A stretch of 64,000 bases of DNA from Cyathus striatus (lineage: Eukaryota; Basidiomycota; Agaricomycetes; Agaricales; Nidulariaceae): assembly GCA_025738555.1 (NCBI GenBank), contig JAOVFP010000003.1, positions 6,634,001 through 6,698,000 on the forward strand, read 5' to 3'. Numbering within the stretch: the first letter of the stretch is position 1; each line of letters starts with the position of its first letter. Of the stretch, positions 23,443-35,434 are shown one piece after another. Under the pieces are notes generated by a model. That model was not told where the DNA came from. It made no database searches and saw only the letters and a program-made list of their open reading frames with translations. The translations under genes were made by a program, and so were the position numbers.

Positions 23443-24890
23443 ATGGCAGAAACTACAATTGAAGATGACCCATCTCAATATCACCATGCATTCGTTTGTA
23501 ATGGACACTTTAGGGCAGTTAACTGCCTGCAGTTCTCTCTGGATGGTGAAATTCTTGCCAGTGGAGGTGAAGCCTGGCCTATCACTATCTCAGAGTTACA
23601 CTTATTTCTTACTCTTAGCTGATGATGGCTACATAATGATCTGGGAGGTCTCCACTGGAAAAAGACTTCAGTGAATCAGCTCTAGACAGGGGAAAATTGC
23701 GAGCATATGTTGGATGGAAGACTCTCACCATTCTAGAGTGAGTTATATTGTGTCTGAAGGGGCAGATGGAACCTTGAAACTATGGAAAAGAAGTGATAAG
23801 CAGGTACGTCTTACACATCATATATATGTTTCAATTCCCTGTCTCCTGTCTTATGACTTATGATTTAGGGCACATTTGAATTTTGCAGTTCCATTCCAGT
23901 ACTTGACACTCCTGTCGAGGATATAGCTACAGTGGATACACAATTGGCCATTGTAGGGAGAGGTAGATCATATTTGCTTTCTGTAACTGTAGATGACGCA
24001 AATGGTAAGATTCGATAAGTTAACATGAATTAAACCACAGTTAAGTGGTGCTTTTATTAGTAAAATTCTGCCTATTGGCCTATGATAGTCGTGAATCATT
24101 TGGAAATCACAACTCTATGAATAATCAGACCAGCTCTAGTGCTATAGTTCAGCGCAGTAGAAGAGGCTTACCATGCTCGATTATTTTTTTCAACAATGGC
24201 CAGTCAGTGATGGTGGGATACCTGGATATGAAGGAAATGTCAGTCTTTCACTTATAAGATCTCATATGTTTATTAAACTCCAGCTCTCATACAGAGTGTC
24301 TTGGGACATTGTGAGACCCCAATGGTTAGCATGGTGGCATAAACTAGAGAGGTGTATGTAAGTACACTTCTTGATAACTCATGTAGATGATTCATTGGAA
24401 ATATGACATGGTCAGAGAGCTCAAGACAACTTCTTATATGGAACCTGTTTGATGGTATCGATATTTACGACATTACCGACAGGCCTATTTGGTCTGGAAA
24501 GCTCAAGTTCACGATTCAAAGGAACTTCATTGTTCAGATGGCTTTCACAACATTGGATTGTTTCATTATTACTGGTAGTGACACAGGAGCTGTCTATCTA
24601 TGGGACCTGCAAACTAAAAAGGTTGTGTCCACTTTAGCTCATGATATATTTTGTAAGTATCAATATTGTGTATATTTAATGCTCAACAATTGTCATTAAG
24701 CCACAACCGCAGTACAAACAATTACGGTTTGTGACTTATGATTTACTATTGTGAGATATGTAGTAACACCATCCACAGTACTGTTCTCCTAAGTGTGGAC
24801 ATCACTATTTAGCGAGTGCGACATCAGACCAATGGTCGTGGTGTGGAAAAGTCCAAAGGCAAGGCATTTTTGTATTTCAGTAAAATGAAG
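23443..24890 (+). pseudogene. WD40-type protein, second family, degraded
   Basis: Starts MAETTIEDDPSQYHHAF at 23443 and enters a WD40 blade (GHFRAVNCLQFSLDGEILAS). An intron from GTGAAG near 23570 to CTTAG near 23618 restores DDGYIMIWEVSTGKRLQ. A TGA at 23672-23674 then interrupts the frame, yet coding continues (GADGTLKLWKRSD, intron, SSIPVLDTPVEDIATVDTQL, intron, then SIIFFNNGQSVMVGY about 24170-24230). The last clear blade is QMAFTTLDCFIITGSDTGAV and YLWDLQTKKVVSTL (24530-24650). A frameshifted remnant (HHYLASATSDQ, then WKSPKARHF) lies at 24800-24880. Blade signatures and exon structure place it in a multicopy Agaricomycete WD40 family different from copies A and B. Protein-interaction role is inferred only from the fold. 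Confidence 0.6.
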
Positions 24891-26074
24891 TGCTAATCAT
24901 ACTGTCCAGGAACACAGCTTCTGAAAGCGCATCAATGAAGTATTTGCTGTCCTGAGACCAACTCCTATTATTCTGCTGGGTTTGGGTCTATGCTTTCTTG
25001 TGGTGTTTTACATGAATGAAGAACTATGCCAAGTGGCAGCTGTGCATGAGCTCACTCTAGAGCTGACTGAGAAGCTTATAGATGCATCTGCTGAGTTTGC
25101 CACAATTGTGGATAAGCAATACAAGGTGGGCCGTGATGTAGATCTTCCTAAGTAGAGATTAGACAATTGCGCAATATCATTTATTACATCGGGGTTTCTG
25201 CGGCATGATCCAAAAACGTGGGAAGTTCTTATCTTCAATATATCTCACTCCCCCACTGAATGACAACAAACTGTGAACTTTCTAGTCAAGATTCTCGATG
25301 AGCCATCTCTTTTACCCTCCTTTAACCAATCACATTGAGTTTAGTCCCGAATGGACACTAAGCCCAGATCCAGCATACCAAATAATGAACAGAAACTCTT
25401 TCGACCGATTTGAGAATAGTGCAGTGGACTCTGATCATACATATCTTCAAGAAGTGTACGTCTGTATTCTCACCAAATATTTAAACATTAAGAATGATGC
25501 TCAGGAGTACCTATCAGTGTGCTAGCGAGCCACATGAAGATGCAAATCATGATAATTATGGGACACAACACAACATATCCTCAGATGCTGTAATTAAATT
25601 GGGGAGCAAGGATCGCACTAAACTGTGCCGCCCTCCAGGCACTCTAGGACAGCCTAATGGTGGGGGATAGTCACTTAAGAAAACACTTGGCTGGCAGGAT
25701 GACTTTTACAAGGAAATCCAAGTATGTAATCTCTAATACCTCTATCATACCAACTCAATTGTTATATTAGGATAATATACATCTAATAGCTCAGAAACAC
25801 CTTGATAAAAAAAATGCCTTTGTTAAGCAGAATAGATCTAATGTTACTCTGTTTCGCCAGGAGGTCTTATAAGTTTGATCTTATCAACTAAGATATTAAC
25901 ACTTACAATTCTTTATTTAGGTTCAATCCATTTACCCAATACTGTCTGAGTACCCTTTATCATGGCCCATTGATGCTTTCGCAGAGATGTACCTCAAAAA
26001 CACGTCAGCAGAGTACCAGTGAAACAGGTACTTGTATTCTAGATGTAAATTCTGCTATGTTTCCACAGCAAGAA
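24891..26074. other. Possible decayed exons
   Basis: An open plus-strand stretch from ATG 25013 (MNEELCQVAAVHELTLEL) runs to a TAG at 25153 and resumes as RLDNCAISFITSGFLRHDP, which looks like coding sequence of unknown family. Another frame is at 25298-25525. Neither is recognised. The rest is AT-rich. Confidence 0.3.
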
Positions 26075-27095
26075 ACCACTACCCTATACCTATATACTGG
26101 GCAAGAAAGGTGCTAAGCTGCTTCCTTTGCCACCCTCTAATGTACCTAGTTATATACAGAATTGAAAAACATATTACAAAGCAAGTTCTCAGATCATAAA
26201 TACTAAATATGTACAGTGAAAACATATGGAAACACTACTCTCATCTATTAGTCAGATCCTCATTACTATTGGTAATATTATTACCCAGGTCCAGGCTGTG
26301 AAGCACTGCGCATTAATCATTCATAACCAATCTTCTATGTTTCAGGACCTTAGATGTCCTTATCAATGCTATTTCTGGTAGATAAGCATCATTTACATAT
26401 CTAATTGGTTTATCAGCCTTATATCGGCCGGAATCCCGTCCGTTGCATTGCTAATCATGGTCGATTAACATGTGTTTCTTTCTAGCTTCGGAACGAGCCC
26501 AAGATCATCCATTTTCATGGAGATTTGACCTCTGTATGCCCTCAGAATATATGCTGATTATTCCATTACTGCAATTTACCATTGATACAGTATATTACAC
26601 TTGTTCTTTAGAATAGATTTCATTCATTAGAGGTATGTATTACTCATAGACCAATATTTACATTCTGTAGAGTTTTGTACTCCGAGTAATGCATAGATTT
26701 CCTTATTAATATTCCATTATATCATGTCTGACTAATTGTTTAATATCATTCCTGTTGCCAAATAAACAATTATATCGGTCTCAGAACATAACAAACACCT
26801 GTACAAGTCATGTGACTGATGCTAAAGCGGTCCATTTTAATGATTATATTCTCTTTCCTTTATTTCCAGGTTAGTGGTAGGTTGGACATTAGAGCACTTA
26901 TACTGTATAAGTATATTTGTAGATGGTATATGACTATGAATATTAAGTCAATTTGTTGAGTGCTTGCTATTAAATAGCAGTCCATGGATCTTTATTTATT
27001 ATATGGGCTTCCTCAATGTGTTCAGCTTTAATGCTGAAAATGATAAAAATGTGCAATTTTATGCCTAAATGCATGAGCGGCGTCACACCAGAAGC
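26075..27095. repeat. Dispersed repeat R1, copy 1
   Basis: Colinear with 60610-61455 in direct orientation. Shared landmarks: GGGCAAGAAAGGTGC, ACAAGTCATGTGACTG, GGTAGGTTGGACAT, and AATGTGCAATTTTATGCCTA near the right end. No coding frame. Possibly a solo LTR or the non-coding end of a transposon. The boundary bases are not certain. Confidence 0.65.
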
Positions 27096-27596
27096 ATCTG
27101 AAGGCTAGAAATCCGAGGTAAATGATAGGGGTCTCAGTGTACATGCTCAAACTTTGGACATTATGTCATTATGTCTATCTCCATAAATCAAAATCAAAGC
27201 ATTATGCAATATCTACCTGACCTTCCAATTTTCTAATCTCCTAAGTACTACGAGCGAATCTATGGCCCAGCGATCCCCTCCCCTCCCATAAACTTCCTGC
27301 TATTATTCAATTATTAATTAGGTTTGTGATCAAAACATGTATCTGAAATTCCATATACATGAATCACATAAGTAGGTTTAGCGTAGTCTAAGTCTGCTGT
27401 AGTGCCCCATTTGTTGCAATTGTTCGCACTTCTTTCCAGGCAGATTAGTCACCATTCGGTATAGTTTACTGCTAATAAAATTGAAGGCTCAATTACACCT
27501 GTGACTTCTCTTTGTGGATGGGAGTGTATTAACAATTGGATATGATTTGGGATTACATGTGCAGCAAGATCATATAGTACACGAGCAGGATGTGTC
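27096..27596. other. Unassigned AT-rich spacer
   Basis: No gene or repeat recognised. Confidence 0.3.
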
Positions 27597-28185
27597 CTAA
27601 GAAACAAGGGCTAGATCCAGAGTTGGAACATCCAACTGCTTTCTCTCTCGATGCACCCCCCTATATGGAATGATGGTGGTTACTTCTCCTTTCAATATCC
27701 ATACACAATAATCATTCTTCTTCTCCTGGAAGTTATCCAGATTGATGATAATTACATGTTGGACAGCCCTATTGGGAGGTACCATCCACACAAACTCTGC
27801 TGGTATTTCAATGCAGTCATCCTTGTAGATAAGCTGGACTAGGAAACATTTCTTGTCCCTCAGTAGCTGTTTGAAGAGACCTCTTTCATTTTCAAAGTGT
27901 TCATTTTCAAATCCAATGCTCGTCTCAGTTGGTATTGTGCCCATAATGATGACTGCTAGATTTTTTTGTTTCAAGGCAGTGCCATCCAAATCAATCAAAT
28001 GTTTCACCCAGTGATCTTCATAGGCATTGATTAATCAAGTGATCATTTTTTTATGACAAAAATAATGATACATACTATCAAATACAGTTCTCCGTCTGGA
28101 AGTGCCTTCGCCAATGACAGCTGTTGTCATTGAAGCTGGGAGAGGAGTGGAAGCTTGCAAGGGGCAGGAAGATGGTAAGTTATCT
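27597..28185 (-). CDS. Hypothetical protein, C-terminal exons
   Basis: The main exon reads 28007 down to TAA at 27597: MGTIPTETSIGF, ENERGLFKQLLRDKKCFLVQ, IPAEFVWMVPPNR, VCVWILKGEV-like end (YCVWILKGEVTTIIPY) and LDLALVS. An upstream open stretch at about 28185-28080 (ASMTTAVIGEGTSRRTVFDS) joins through an intron whose donor is near 28078. It lies on the same strand as the Spt5-like pseudogene about 2 kb upstream, with a repeat-rich segment between. It could be the displaced C-terminus of that gene or an independent gene. No diagnostic domain is visible, so function is not assigned. Confidence 0.4.
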
Positions 28186-28679
28186 GGAACTATGAAGATG
28201 TTAGATACAGCGGTACATTTGGGGTGAGTAACTAACTTCTATGAATGAAGCTCATTGATTCTGCTAGCATGGTATTTGAGGTTGTAGTAAGCTTATTATA
28301 ATAGTGCATAAGCAAGCACTTCGGTAGTGAGTATAAAAGCACTCACAGAGGGTGTTCTCAAGCCAGGATTCCAAGCAGGTGTTAGGGATCCAATTCAAGA
28401 ATCGTTCTCCCAATGGGGTGTTAAATAAATGCTCAGTGAAATATTGGAGATATGCGCAGGAATTTCAGTGAGGTCATTAAGTGACTTAGAGCTATATCTG
28501 CAGCGTCATTAGTCATTGAAGCCTTATCATATACACTGTGGTTACCCTGGAATATACACATTCTTCATCAGCACATGCTGTCATGGGTGAAACTTGATTA
28601 GTCATAAACACACACATATGGCTATATGGCCCGATGTCCAGAATCCACATCATCCGGATCTTTCCGAATACACTACCAA

Positions 28680-29280
28680 ATAATTCTCATGAGGCACTGC
28701 TTCTCTAGAAACAAGCATATGGAAACACAAGCCAATACCCCACTTCTTGGTGACCAATAATCGATACTGTTAAAAATAGGACACCATTGTTCTTCACACC
28801 CATTGTTCAAGAACAATGCCTATGCATTCGATTACCAAGGACATGCCATTGTTTCTAATAATAGAACCCCATTGTTCTTCACACCCATTGTTCAAGAACA
28901 ATGCCTATGTATTTGATTACCAAGGACATGCCATTGTTTCTAATAATAGAACCCCATTGTTCCTCACACCCATGCATTCGCTTACCAAGGTTATGCTATT
29001 GTTTCTAATAATAGGACTCCATTGTTCTTTTGCACCCATTGTGCAGAACAATGTCCTCCTATTCACCCATTGTCTTCATGCCCATTGTTTGCTGGGATCT
29101 ATAAATAGAATTCCATTGTTCATCACCAGAACAATATAATACTATTTCTGTCACCATTGTTCAAGACCTGACTCATCTCCTTGAACACCATTGTTCTGTG
29201 CAGCCTCCACCTCAAGACAATGGATTCACCATTACCAAATTTGAAGGACAATGCAGGATTGGTTTTGGATAGGATTAGTC
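28680..29280. repeat. Dispersed repeat R2, copy 1, with about 86-bp internal repeats
   Basis: Opens with GAAACAAGCATATGGAAACA and GGTGACCAATAAT, as at 44930. It then repeats a unit containing CCATTGTTCTTCACACCCAT, ATTACCAAGGACATGCCATT and GTTTCTAATAATAGAAC about three times. Copy 2 lies at 44925-45165. The plus-strand frame 28816-29139 is a product of the repeats. Confidence 0.7.
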
Positions 29281-30057
29281 AGCAGTAGGAGGAAAAGAGC
29301 ATAAAAGGAGAGAGGAATTGAGCCTTAGACAGTAGTTTTATTCATTTTACCACAGCTTGACAGCTAGAATTCTACTCACCAGAGTTTTATTCATTACTAA
29401 ATAGCCCACCACTAGCTAGGATCTTACTCACCTGTTCATCCCCAGTAGTTATTCTTACACATTAGATACAGAATCTATTGTGCTTTTTCTTCAGTTCTAT
29501 TAGTAATGTAAACAACGCAGCTCAACTCACCATATAAATAAATTCACAGTAATATCAAAGTAACTCAACTCAACTCAACGTAATGCAGCTCAACTCAACG
29601 TATCAAATCTCAACATCACTTTTATCATATCTATTCAGTAACAGCACATATTAGTTTATGCACTGCAGCCACCAAGCTACAGTCAGAAACAACCAAGGCC
29701 CTCAACTTCGTTTCGACCTTCACCACAACACCAATCTTTATATACAGCCTTCGCTGTGCATACAAGCTTTCCTAGTGTTTCTAGCAGTTGTTGTTACCAT
29801 ATACAGCTTTAGCCATATACTCTAGAAACTCCCACAGTTCATCTCTTATTTACAGCCTTCGCTGTACCACACCAGTCACGGGCCAAGTTCTAAGCAAACC
29901 TAGCAAAACCCCACAGTTCATCGCCCATTTACAGTCTTTACTGTACATCCCATATCATAGGAGTTTGCAGGAATATATACGATCAGTATCCCTTGACCCC
30001 CAGGTGCTAGGTACGAATAAAGTCACTTCCTGCCGAACACCTAAGGTATCTATTACC
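29281..30057. other. AC-rich segment, possible LTR-like promoter sequence
   Basis: A TATA-like GCATAAAAGGAGAGAGG at about 29300 is followed by several CAACTCAACTCAACGTA repeats (29560-29605) and repeated TTTACAGCCTTCGCTGT-like motifs (29740-29950). This composition fits an LTR or transposon leader next to R2, but no LTR boundaries could be fixed. Confidence 0.3.
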
Positions 30058-31758
30058 TTGAATGACAATGCACCAGGCTCCCAGAAACCATCAACTGAGC
30101 CGAAATTTCAATTTGGGCTATATTGCTTGTGCTAACATCCTTGAGTATCCCAAGTGTTCCCTTGAGTGCACCAGCTCTTATCCTAATATATTTTCCATAA
30201 TGATCCCAGTAAGGATCCATTCACATCTTGTATGCTTTGGAGCCATAGGACTTGGTGTGACTTGCCAATACAGTAGTATCGCCTTGCCACTGAAAGGTTT
30301 TGCTTCTTTGCACTTCTCTGCAGAAATCTATGTCTGATGAATGAACTTCCCAATGTTCTCCCTACATAACTTGTTAGCTAATATATCACTTTACAAGGAT
30401 GGATTGATTTTAACCTTATGCAATGGAAATACAGTAATGGTAATAACTTCATCACCAATCTTTCTGCCAAGTGCCACATTGGTCACCATCCCAACAGATC
30501 CTTTATGCACTCCAGATATAACCCTAACACCATTGCCAATTTTGAAGAATTTCTGAAGAAGGATCAATGGCTGTGAAAATGTATGTGAGGGAGAATTGAC
30601 AAGAACAAGTGACGCCTTTTCTCCTTTGATATCCTCTATGAATGCCAGATAGTTATCTCCTCCTTGAAGTGAAACCTTCACTTGGTCACCAATCTTAATA
30701 CTTTTTGATAATGAAGTACGCCTTGATTGTGCCATGACCCATGCAGGAACCTGTTCACATTTATCGAATGCTCTGAGCTCTTCAATTGTCGGTATGGCTT
30801 CAACCTGATAGTAATCATCAGTGTCAAGTAATTTTCATACAATGAATCCATTGGGGGTATAGTGTGTGGCTTGGAAGATATAACCTTTGACAATTTTTTT
30901 TTTTGACATCCTCATAGTCAATGGTAAAGTCATTTGAGCTTGTCTTTCAGGCATGATCAGTGTCGAATAGTTTGCATGGCAGAGGATTCATTGCTTTTGA
31001 TGACTCTGCAGTCCACTTTCATTTGGAGGACTTCATGTATATGGTTCTAGATATGTGAACCACGTTGACTCAAAGGGAGTGGTCACAAACATCAGCTATA
31101 AATGCGAAGTCATAGCAGTATGACCCTTTAAATCGCACCCAAGAGTACTGAGTGGGTATATATATTGATCCTACTTGAGTGCAGGAATCCCAGCACGTAG
31201 TCGGAGCTAGTTTAATATGATGATCATAGGCATCACTGTAGATAGCAGCACACTTCTGAACTGCCTCTAGGCTACAACCCTCGATATATACATGACCTGG
31301 GACAATATTTGAAGTGAATGCACTGTGAATGTGAGCTGGACCTATGTGGGTTGTGAGCATTTCCACTATGATTTTCTCTTTTCTGTCCTATAGAAAAGGG
31401 TTCAGAATTTTTATTTATTGGAAGGATTGTACAATATACTACTAACCTTAACCAGAATGTCGAAAAGTGGCCAGTTCCCAGGTCCTTGATCTCTACGAGG
31501 AATATTATGCTTATTAATCATAAGAATGGGATTGACTCCCGAATAACCATTCAATCACTCATTCCTTTTGACATATCTAGTTACCAAGTGATTAAAGAAG
31601 TCGTAGTTGGCTTCAACAGTGTGCGTTAATGACAACCGTGCCATTAGGATGTTGGTATCTTCATCATTGGTGATGTCTTCAATGAAATTGTCTGCACCAA
31701 GAGATATAAGACAGAATATATATAAACATTTAAACACCACTGTACATACCAATAGAGC

Positions 31759-31791
<33 letters not shown>

Positions 31792-32103
31792 CAGAGCTGG
31801 ATCCTACTGCAGCTTCCAAATCCAAGAATGACTTGAATGGCATATTAAGTAGTATTCGTTGTTGTGTTCAGTAGGAGCTCACCTCTATCTTAGCTTTTTT
31901 CATTGTAGTCAGCTGAAAGAATATCATTCAGCTATTAAGATACTCATATAAATGGATCCTTTCACCTTCGCCTTCACGTTTTTACTTTTTGACTCCCTAG
32001 GCTGCAAGATTGGTATTTCATCATCAGGGTCGTTGAACCACTGTATTTCGCTAGCGTCCTTCAATGTGCCGTTGGGGTTTTGAGCACAATTTTCCAAATT
32101 CAT
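30058..32103 (-). pseudogene. Spt5-like NGN-KOW family protein, degraded
   Basis: Starts at ATG 32103 (MNLENCAQNPN). Exons 31966-32103, 31882-31911 and 31750-31831 carry an acidic tract (SSSEDDDDD, encoded by a GAT run at 31765-31795). The next exon has DNFIEDITNDEDTN. A TGA follows NE at about 31555, but coding resumes (DQGPGNWPLFDILVK). An NGN-like region is at 31070-31366 (IHSAFTSNIVPGHVYIEG). KOW-like modules follow: IGDQVKVSLQGGDNYLAF, then KIGNGVRVISGVHKGSVGMV (30391-30735), then YIRIRAGALKGTLGILKD (about 30150-30200). Order acidic N-terminus, NGN, repeated KOW is that of Spt5, the transcription elongation factor, and of divergent Spt5-like families amplified in mushrooms. Several stops between 31070 and 30800 indicate a pseudogene. 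Any link to RNA polymerase II is by analogy only. Confidence 0.6.
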
Positions 32104-32224
32104 ATTATACTAATTGTAGGTCAACTCTACAGGTATTCTAACTATGGCTTAGCTTCACGTATCTAAGTGACGGAGGGGACAGAGAGGAAAGATTCGAACG
32201 ATGCATTCGTCATGCCTTTTATTA

Positions 32225-32376
32225 CAGGGCCTCATGTTAGGGCAGGCTGTAATTACACGTGACCTGAGATTTGCATACTATTATAGTAAGTTCACTACTA
32301 ATAGTAGTAGTTGTACTAGTACTTAGATCTACGATGGGATCATGTGACATAATGACCTGCTCTAACATGAGGCCCT
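32225..32376. mobile_element. MITE, 152 bp, same family as 13502-13618
   Basis: Ends AGGGCCTCATGTTAGGGCAG and the complement of CTGCTCTAACATGAGGCCCT form inverted repeats. The inner part keeps ACACGTGAC. Its interior is longer than and different from the first copy. It lies just upstream of the start of the minus-strand Spt5-like gene. Confidence 0.75.
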
Positions 32377-32538
32377 ACCCCAAAGCTATCGCGACACTAA
32401 TATTGCTCTCTTTCCTTCTTACACACCTGTCCTGCTGCACTCTGTCTCTGCTTCTGCCTGCCAATCACTCACCCGTGTTGCTAACACCATCTTACAGGTT
32501 TTCCAATTATAATCTGGTCTCCTTCAAACTCCCCTTGC

Positions 32539-33949
32539 ATGGTGCATCAAAATCCAATGATGGATGTAAATGTAGATGCGGAGGCTGATGCTGGGGTCGA
32601 GATTGTGGATGGGGCTCGAGGGGTTGAGGGTACAGCTGGAGATGTGAAGAATGGCATGGGCAGGAGGAAGAAGAGAATGAACCATTGGGTGATACAGATG
32701 GCGGGTCTTGGCCGATTTTTTGTCAGGGGAGGGTATAGGTTTCATTTATTTTAACATATCATTTCTCATTGTCATAGGTTTTGAGTCAAGATCGTGGATG
32801 GTGAACTTGGTGCCAAGAAAGGTAAGTTGCTTATGCTCATGCATGCACTCTTTGCTGACTGTTACTGGTCCTTCTCGATACTCTCACACTCCCCTACCTT
32901 CCTTAACATCACCTTCGATGCATTTGCCAAGTCGTTACTCATAACGCCAGCTGCGGATGCCTAGCTGTTATAGACTCCAGAAATGGCTCGATTTTGGAAA
33001 TGCCGGGAGTTGGACTCTGGCTAGGGAAGGGGATCAGCAAGGAGAGGACCATGGATGTCGATCGTGGCATGGAGAAGGGTGGGGTAGCCTCAGATGAGCT
33101 GGAGCGCGTTTACACGTAAGGATTTGCTGGGTGTCAGCCAGTTGCCAAGGGAAGAGGAAGAGGAGGAGGCTGAAGTGGAGATTTCATGATCGAATACACT
33201 TACAGTGGCCTTGTCGCCACATGCCCATCCACCAATATCTATCAAAGAGCTTCCTGTGTCTGGTGATGGTGACATCAAGATGGACGAGCCTGACATTCAG
33301 CTCACACATTCGATTCATGGGCTTGGAGAGGAGAGACACCTATCTCCGCTTCCTGTACATGAAGAGCATTCTCCTCTTCTGTCTATTGCATCGTTGCCAA
33401 CTCCTACCCGCCACACTCCGCCTTGCCTATGCCAATCTCTCCTCTTTCCCCAAGCCCTTAGCCCATGGGAGACTTTCCATTCGGTAATAACACCCAGGCT
33501 CTGTCGCCCATCGTTCCCCATTGCCAACTTCATGGTTCCCCAAGCCCACTAGCATTGTCACCTATATCCACAATACTGTCATCACCGATGGTATGAAGGA
33601 CAGGATGAGTGTCTGCCTTCACCTGATGTAGCCATTCAGTCACCTTCTCATGGGCCTCTTGCCTCTGCTCCACCTATCTTCTCTTTCGTTCTCCATTCTG
33701 CTATCATCTCCTCTCACACCTCTATCCGATATGCCACAAGAGGCATCCATTCCACAAGATACTTCTCCCTCATCGCCATCGTCTCTGCTTCAATCAGCCT
33801 TCACTCCCAAAGTCAAGTTGATCTTCAAGGACTTTGCACTGCAGAAGAAGAAGCGGGAAGAGGAGGATACTCATACTAGCATTCAGACACTCCACCACTC
33901 ACATACAAGATTACACATGAGGCCAAGGTGGGGCTGGTTTTGCCATTGA
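32539..33949 (+). pseudogene. GC-richer fragment, possible chromatin-protein C-terminus
   Basis: Composition differs from the flanks (more C and G). Frames change repeatedly: an acidic start (DVNVDAEADAGVEIVDG), a Pro/Ser-rich stretch at 33205-33552 (ISIKELPVSGDGDIKMDE) and 33650-33949 with SAFTPKVKLIFKDFALQKKK followed by REEE. A (K)VKLSLKDFAxRKKKQREEE-like motif is one I associate with the tail of fungal SET3/SET-domain chromatin proteins, so this may be a shattered copy of such a gene. The catalytic SET domain is not present here. Confidence in the family is low; that it is broken coding sequence is more secure. Confidence 0.35.
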
Positions 33950-35434
33950 TCCCTCACCTTTACTGAGCAACACTCCACCCTCTGTATCTGTTGACCTGCC
34001 TCTGCCTTTCGATCTGCCTCCACACAAGCTTCAGCATCAGGAGCAACAAAATAAAATCCCCGTCTCATGTCTACATCTAGAACTGTCTCCCATTTCTCCA
34101 CTGTATCCAGGGGCTCAGCATCTTCTGCAGCCAAGTCCTGCCAGTAGAATGGTTGAATTAGTGGGTTCAGCGATGTGTTTGGTGGTATTTTGAGCATTAT
34201 TGGGTGGACATTTGGTGTGTTTATTCTCTAGGTTTTGTCTTTGAGTTGTGGGGGGAAGAAGGAATTATTGAGATGTTACTAGATTTCATGAGTAATTATT
34301 CCGCCAAATAAATCTTCTGTGAGTTACTTTGTGGATTGAATATAGCTAGTGGGGCCCTTTAGTATGGCCACTCAGTCTTGGAACACACTGAGCAACCTCT
34401 GTTTCACTAACTATCCTCATAAGCTTTGTGTGTGCTATGAATACTGTATACTCAAATCAAAGTGTCTTGATCGACTTGTGTATACACAACCACACCCACA
34501 TCTCTTCAGTATCTTAAATATAGTAACGAATATAAATTGATATGTAGACACTGCATTTGGTGATCATGAAGACACTTGAATTAGTAGGCCATGTAGGAAA
34601 CAATAATGTGATTCGAAAATCAGTCAAATCACCATGTAGTGCTGCCATAGAGTGTAATAAAGTGACAGTGAAGCAAAAGTTTATGTCACTGATATGCTTC
34701 ACAGTTGGCAGTGCTGTGAAGCACTGTGATTCTGAAGTGACAGCGCTCAGAAGTAATTACTTATCTAATTATTAAGGGACAGAATAAATGCTCTGAAGCG
34801 CCAGTGAGCGGAAACAAACAAGTGCTTTGAAATGCAACAGCAGGATCTTCACAGTCAATTCACAGTGCATCACAAGGACTGTGACACACTGTGTAGTATG
34901 ACTGAGTTTGAAATCTTGCAGTGCAATTACGGTCCCCGCACAGTCACTGCACTGTGGTGGCAGCACAACCCCATGTGCTATTTGATGCATGCAAAGTCAT
35001 TATTAGAACATTTCATAAGTCTACCAATAACACATCAGTACAGATATTCCTGATTTACGACTCTTGCACCACACCTATCCATCCCATTGATCCTGCATAT
35101 GGTAATAGACATACAGCCTGTCAGCTCATTCACCAAATGGCAAATACTCCAGTAAGCAGTTAGTGCGTGTTTTATTTATGGGGCTACTAAAAAGGAGTTG
35201 GATCGAAGTTGATGCATGAGGGGATACTATGTAATTCATATGCATGGCTAGTACAGTCTTCCTTTTATTTGTCAATCAAGTAGTGTTCAGATGTTGGCTT
35301 TGTGATTATTCTACTTTAGGAATATTTTACTGATGGATGAAATCACCTTTGCGAGGAGGTGTGACAATCGGTGATCCTTCAGGACCTTTTCCCATATAAA
35401 TGCATGCACAGATCTGGTAGAACATACTGCAATC
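33950..35434. other. Spacer before WD40 copy B
   Basis: No gene supported. 34590-35000 is rich in CAGTG/CACTG words and in AAGTGACAGCG-like repeats, possibly an old non-coding transposon. Short frames on both strands there overlap each other. Confidence 0.35.

Noticed and set aside
31555..31831. Long run of Met or Ile residues as a special protein
   Set aside because: It is the GAT/ATC trinucleotide run that encodes the Asp tract of the Spt5-like gene on the minus strand, read in other frames.
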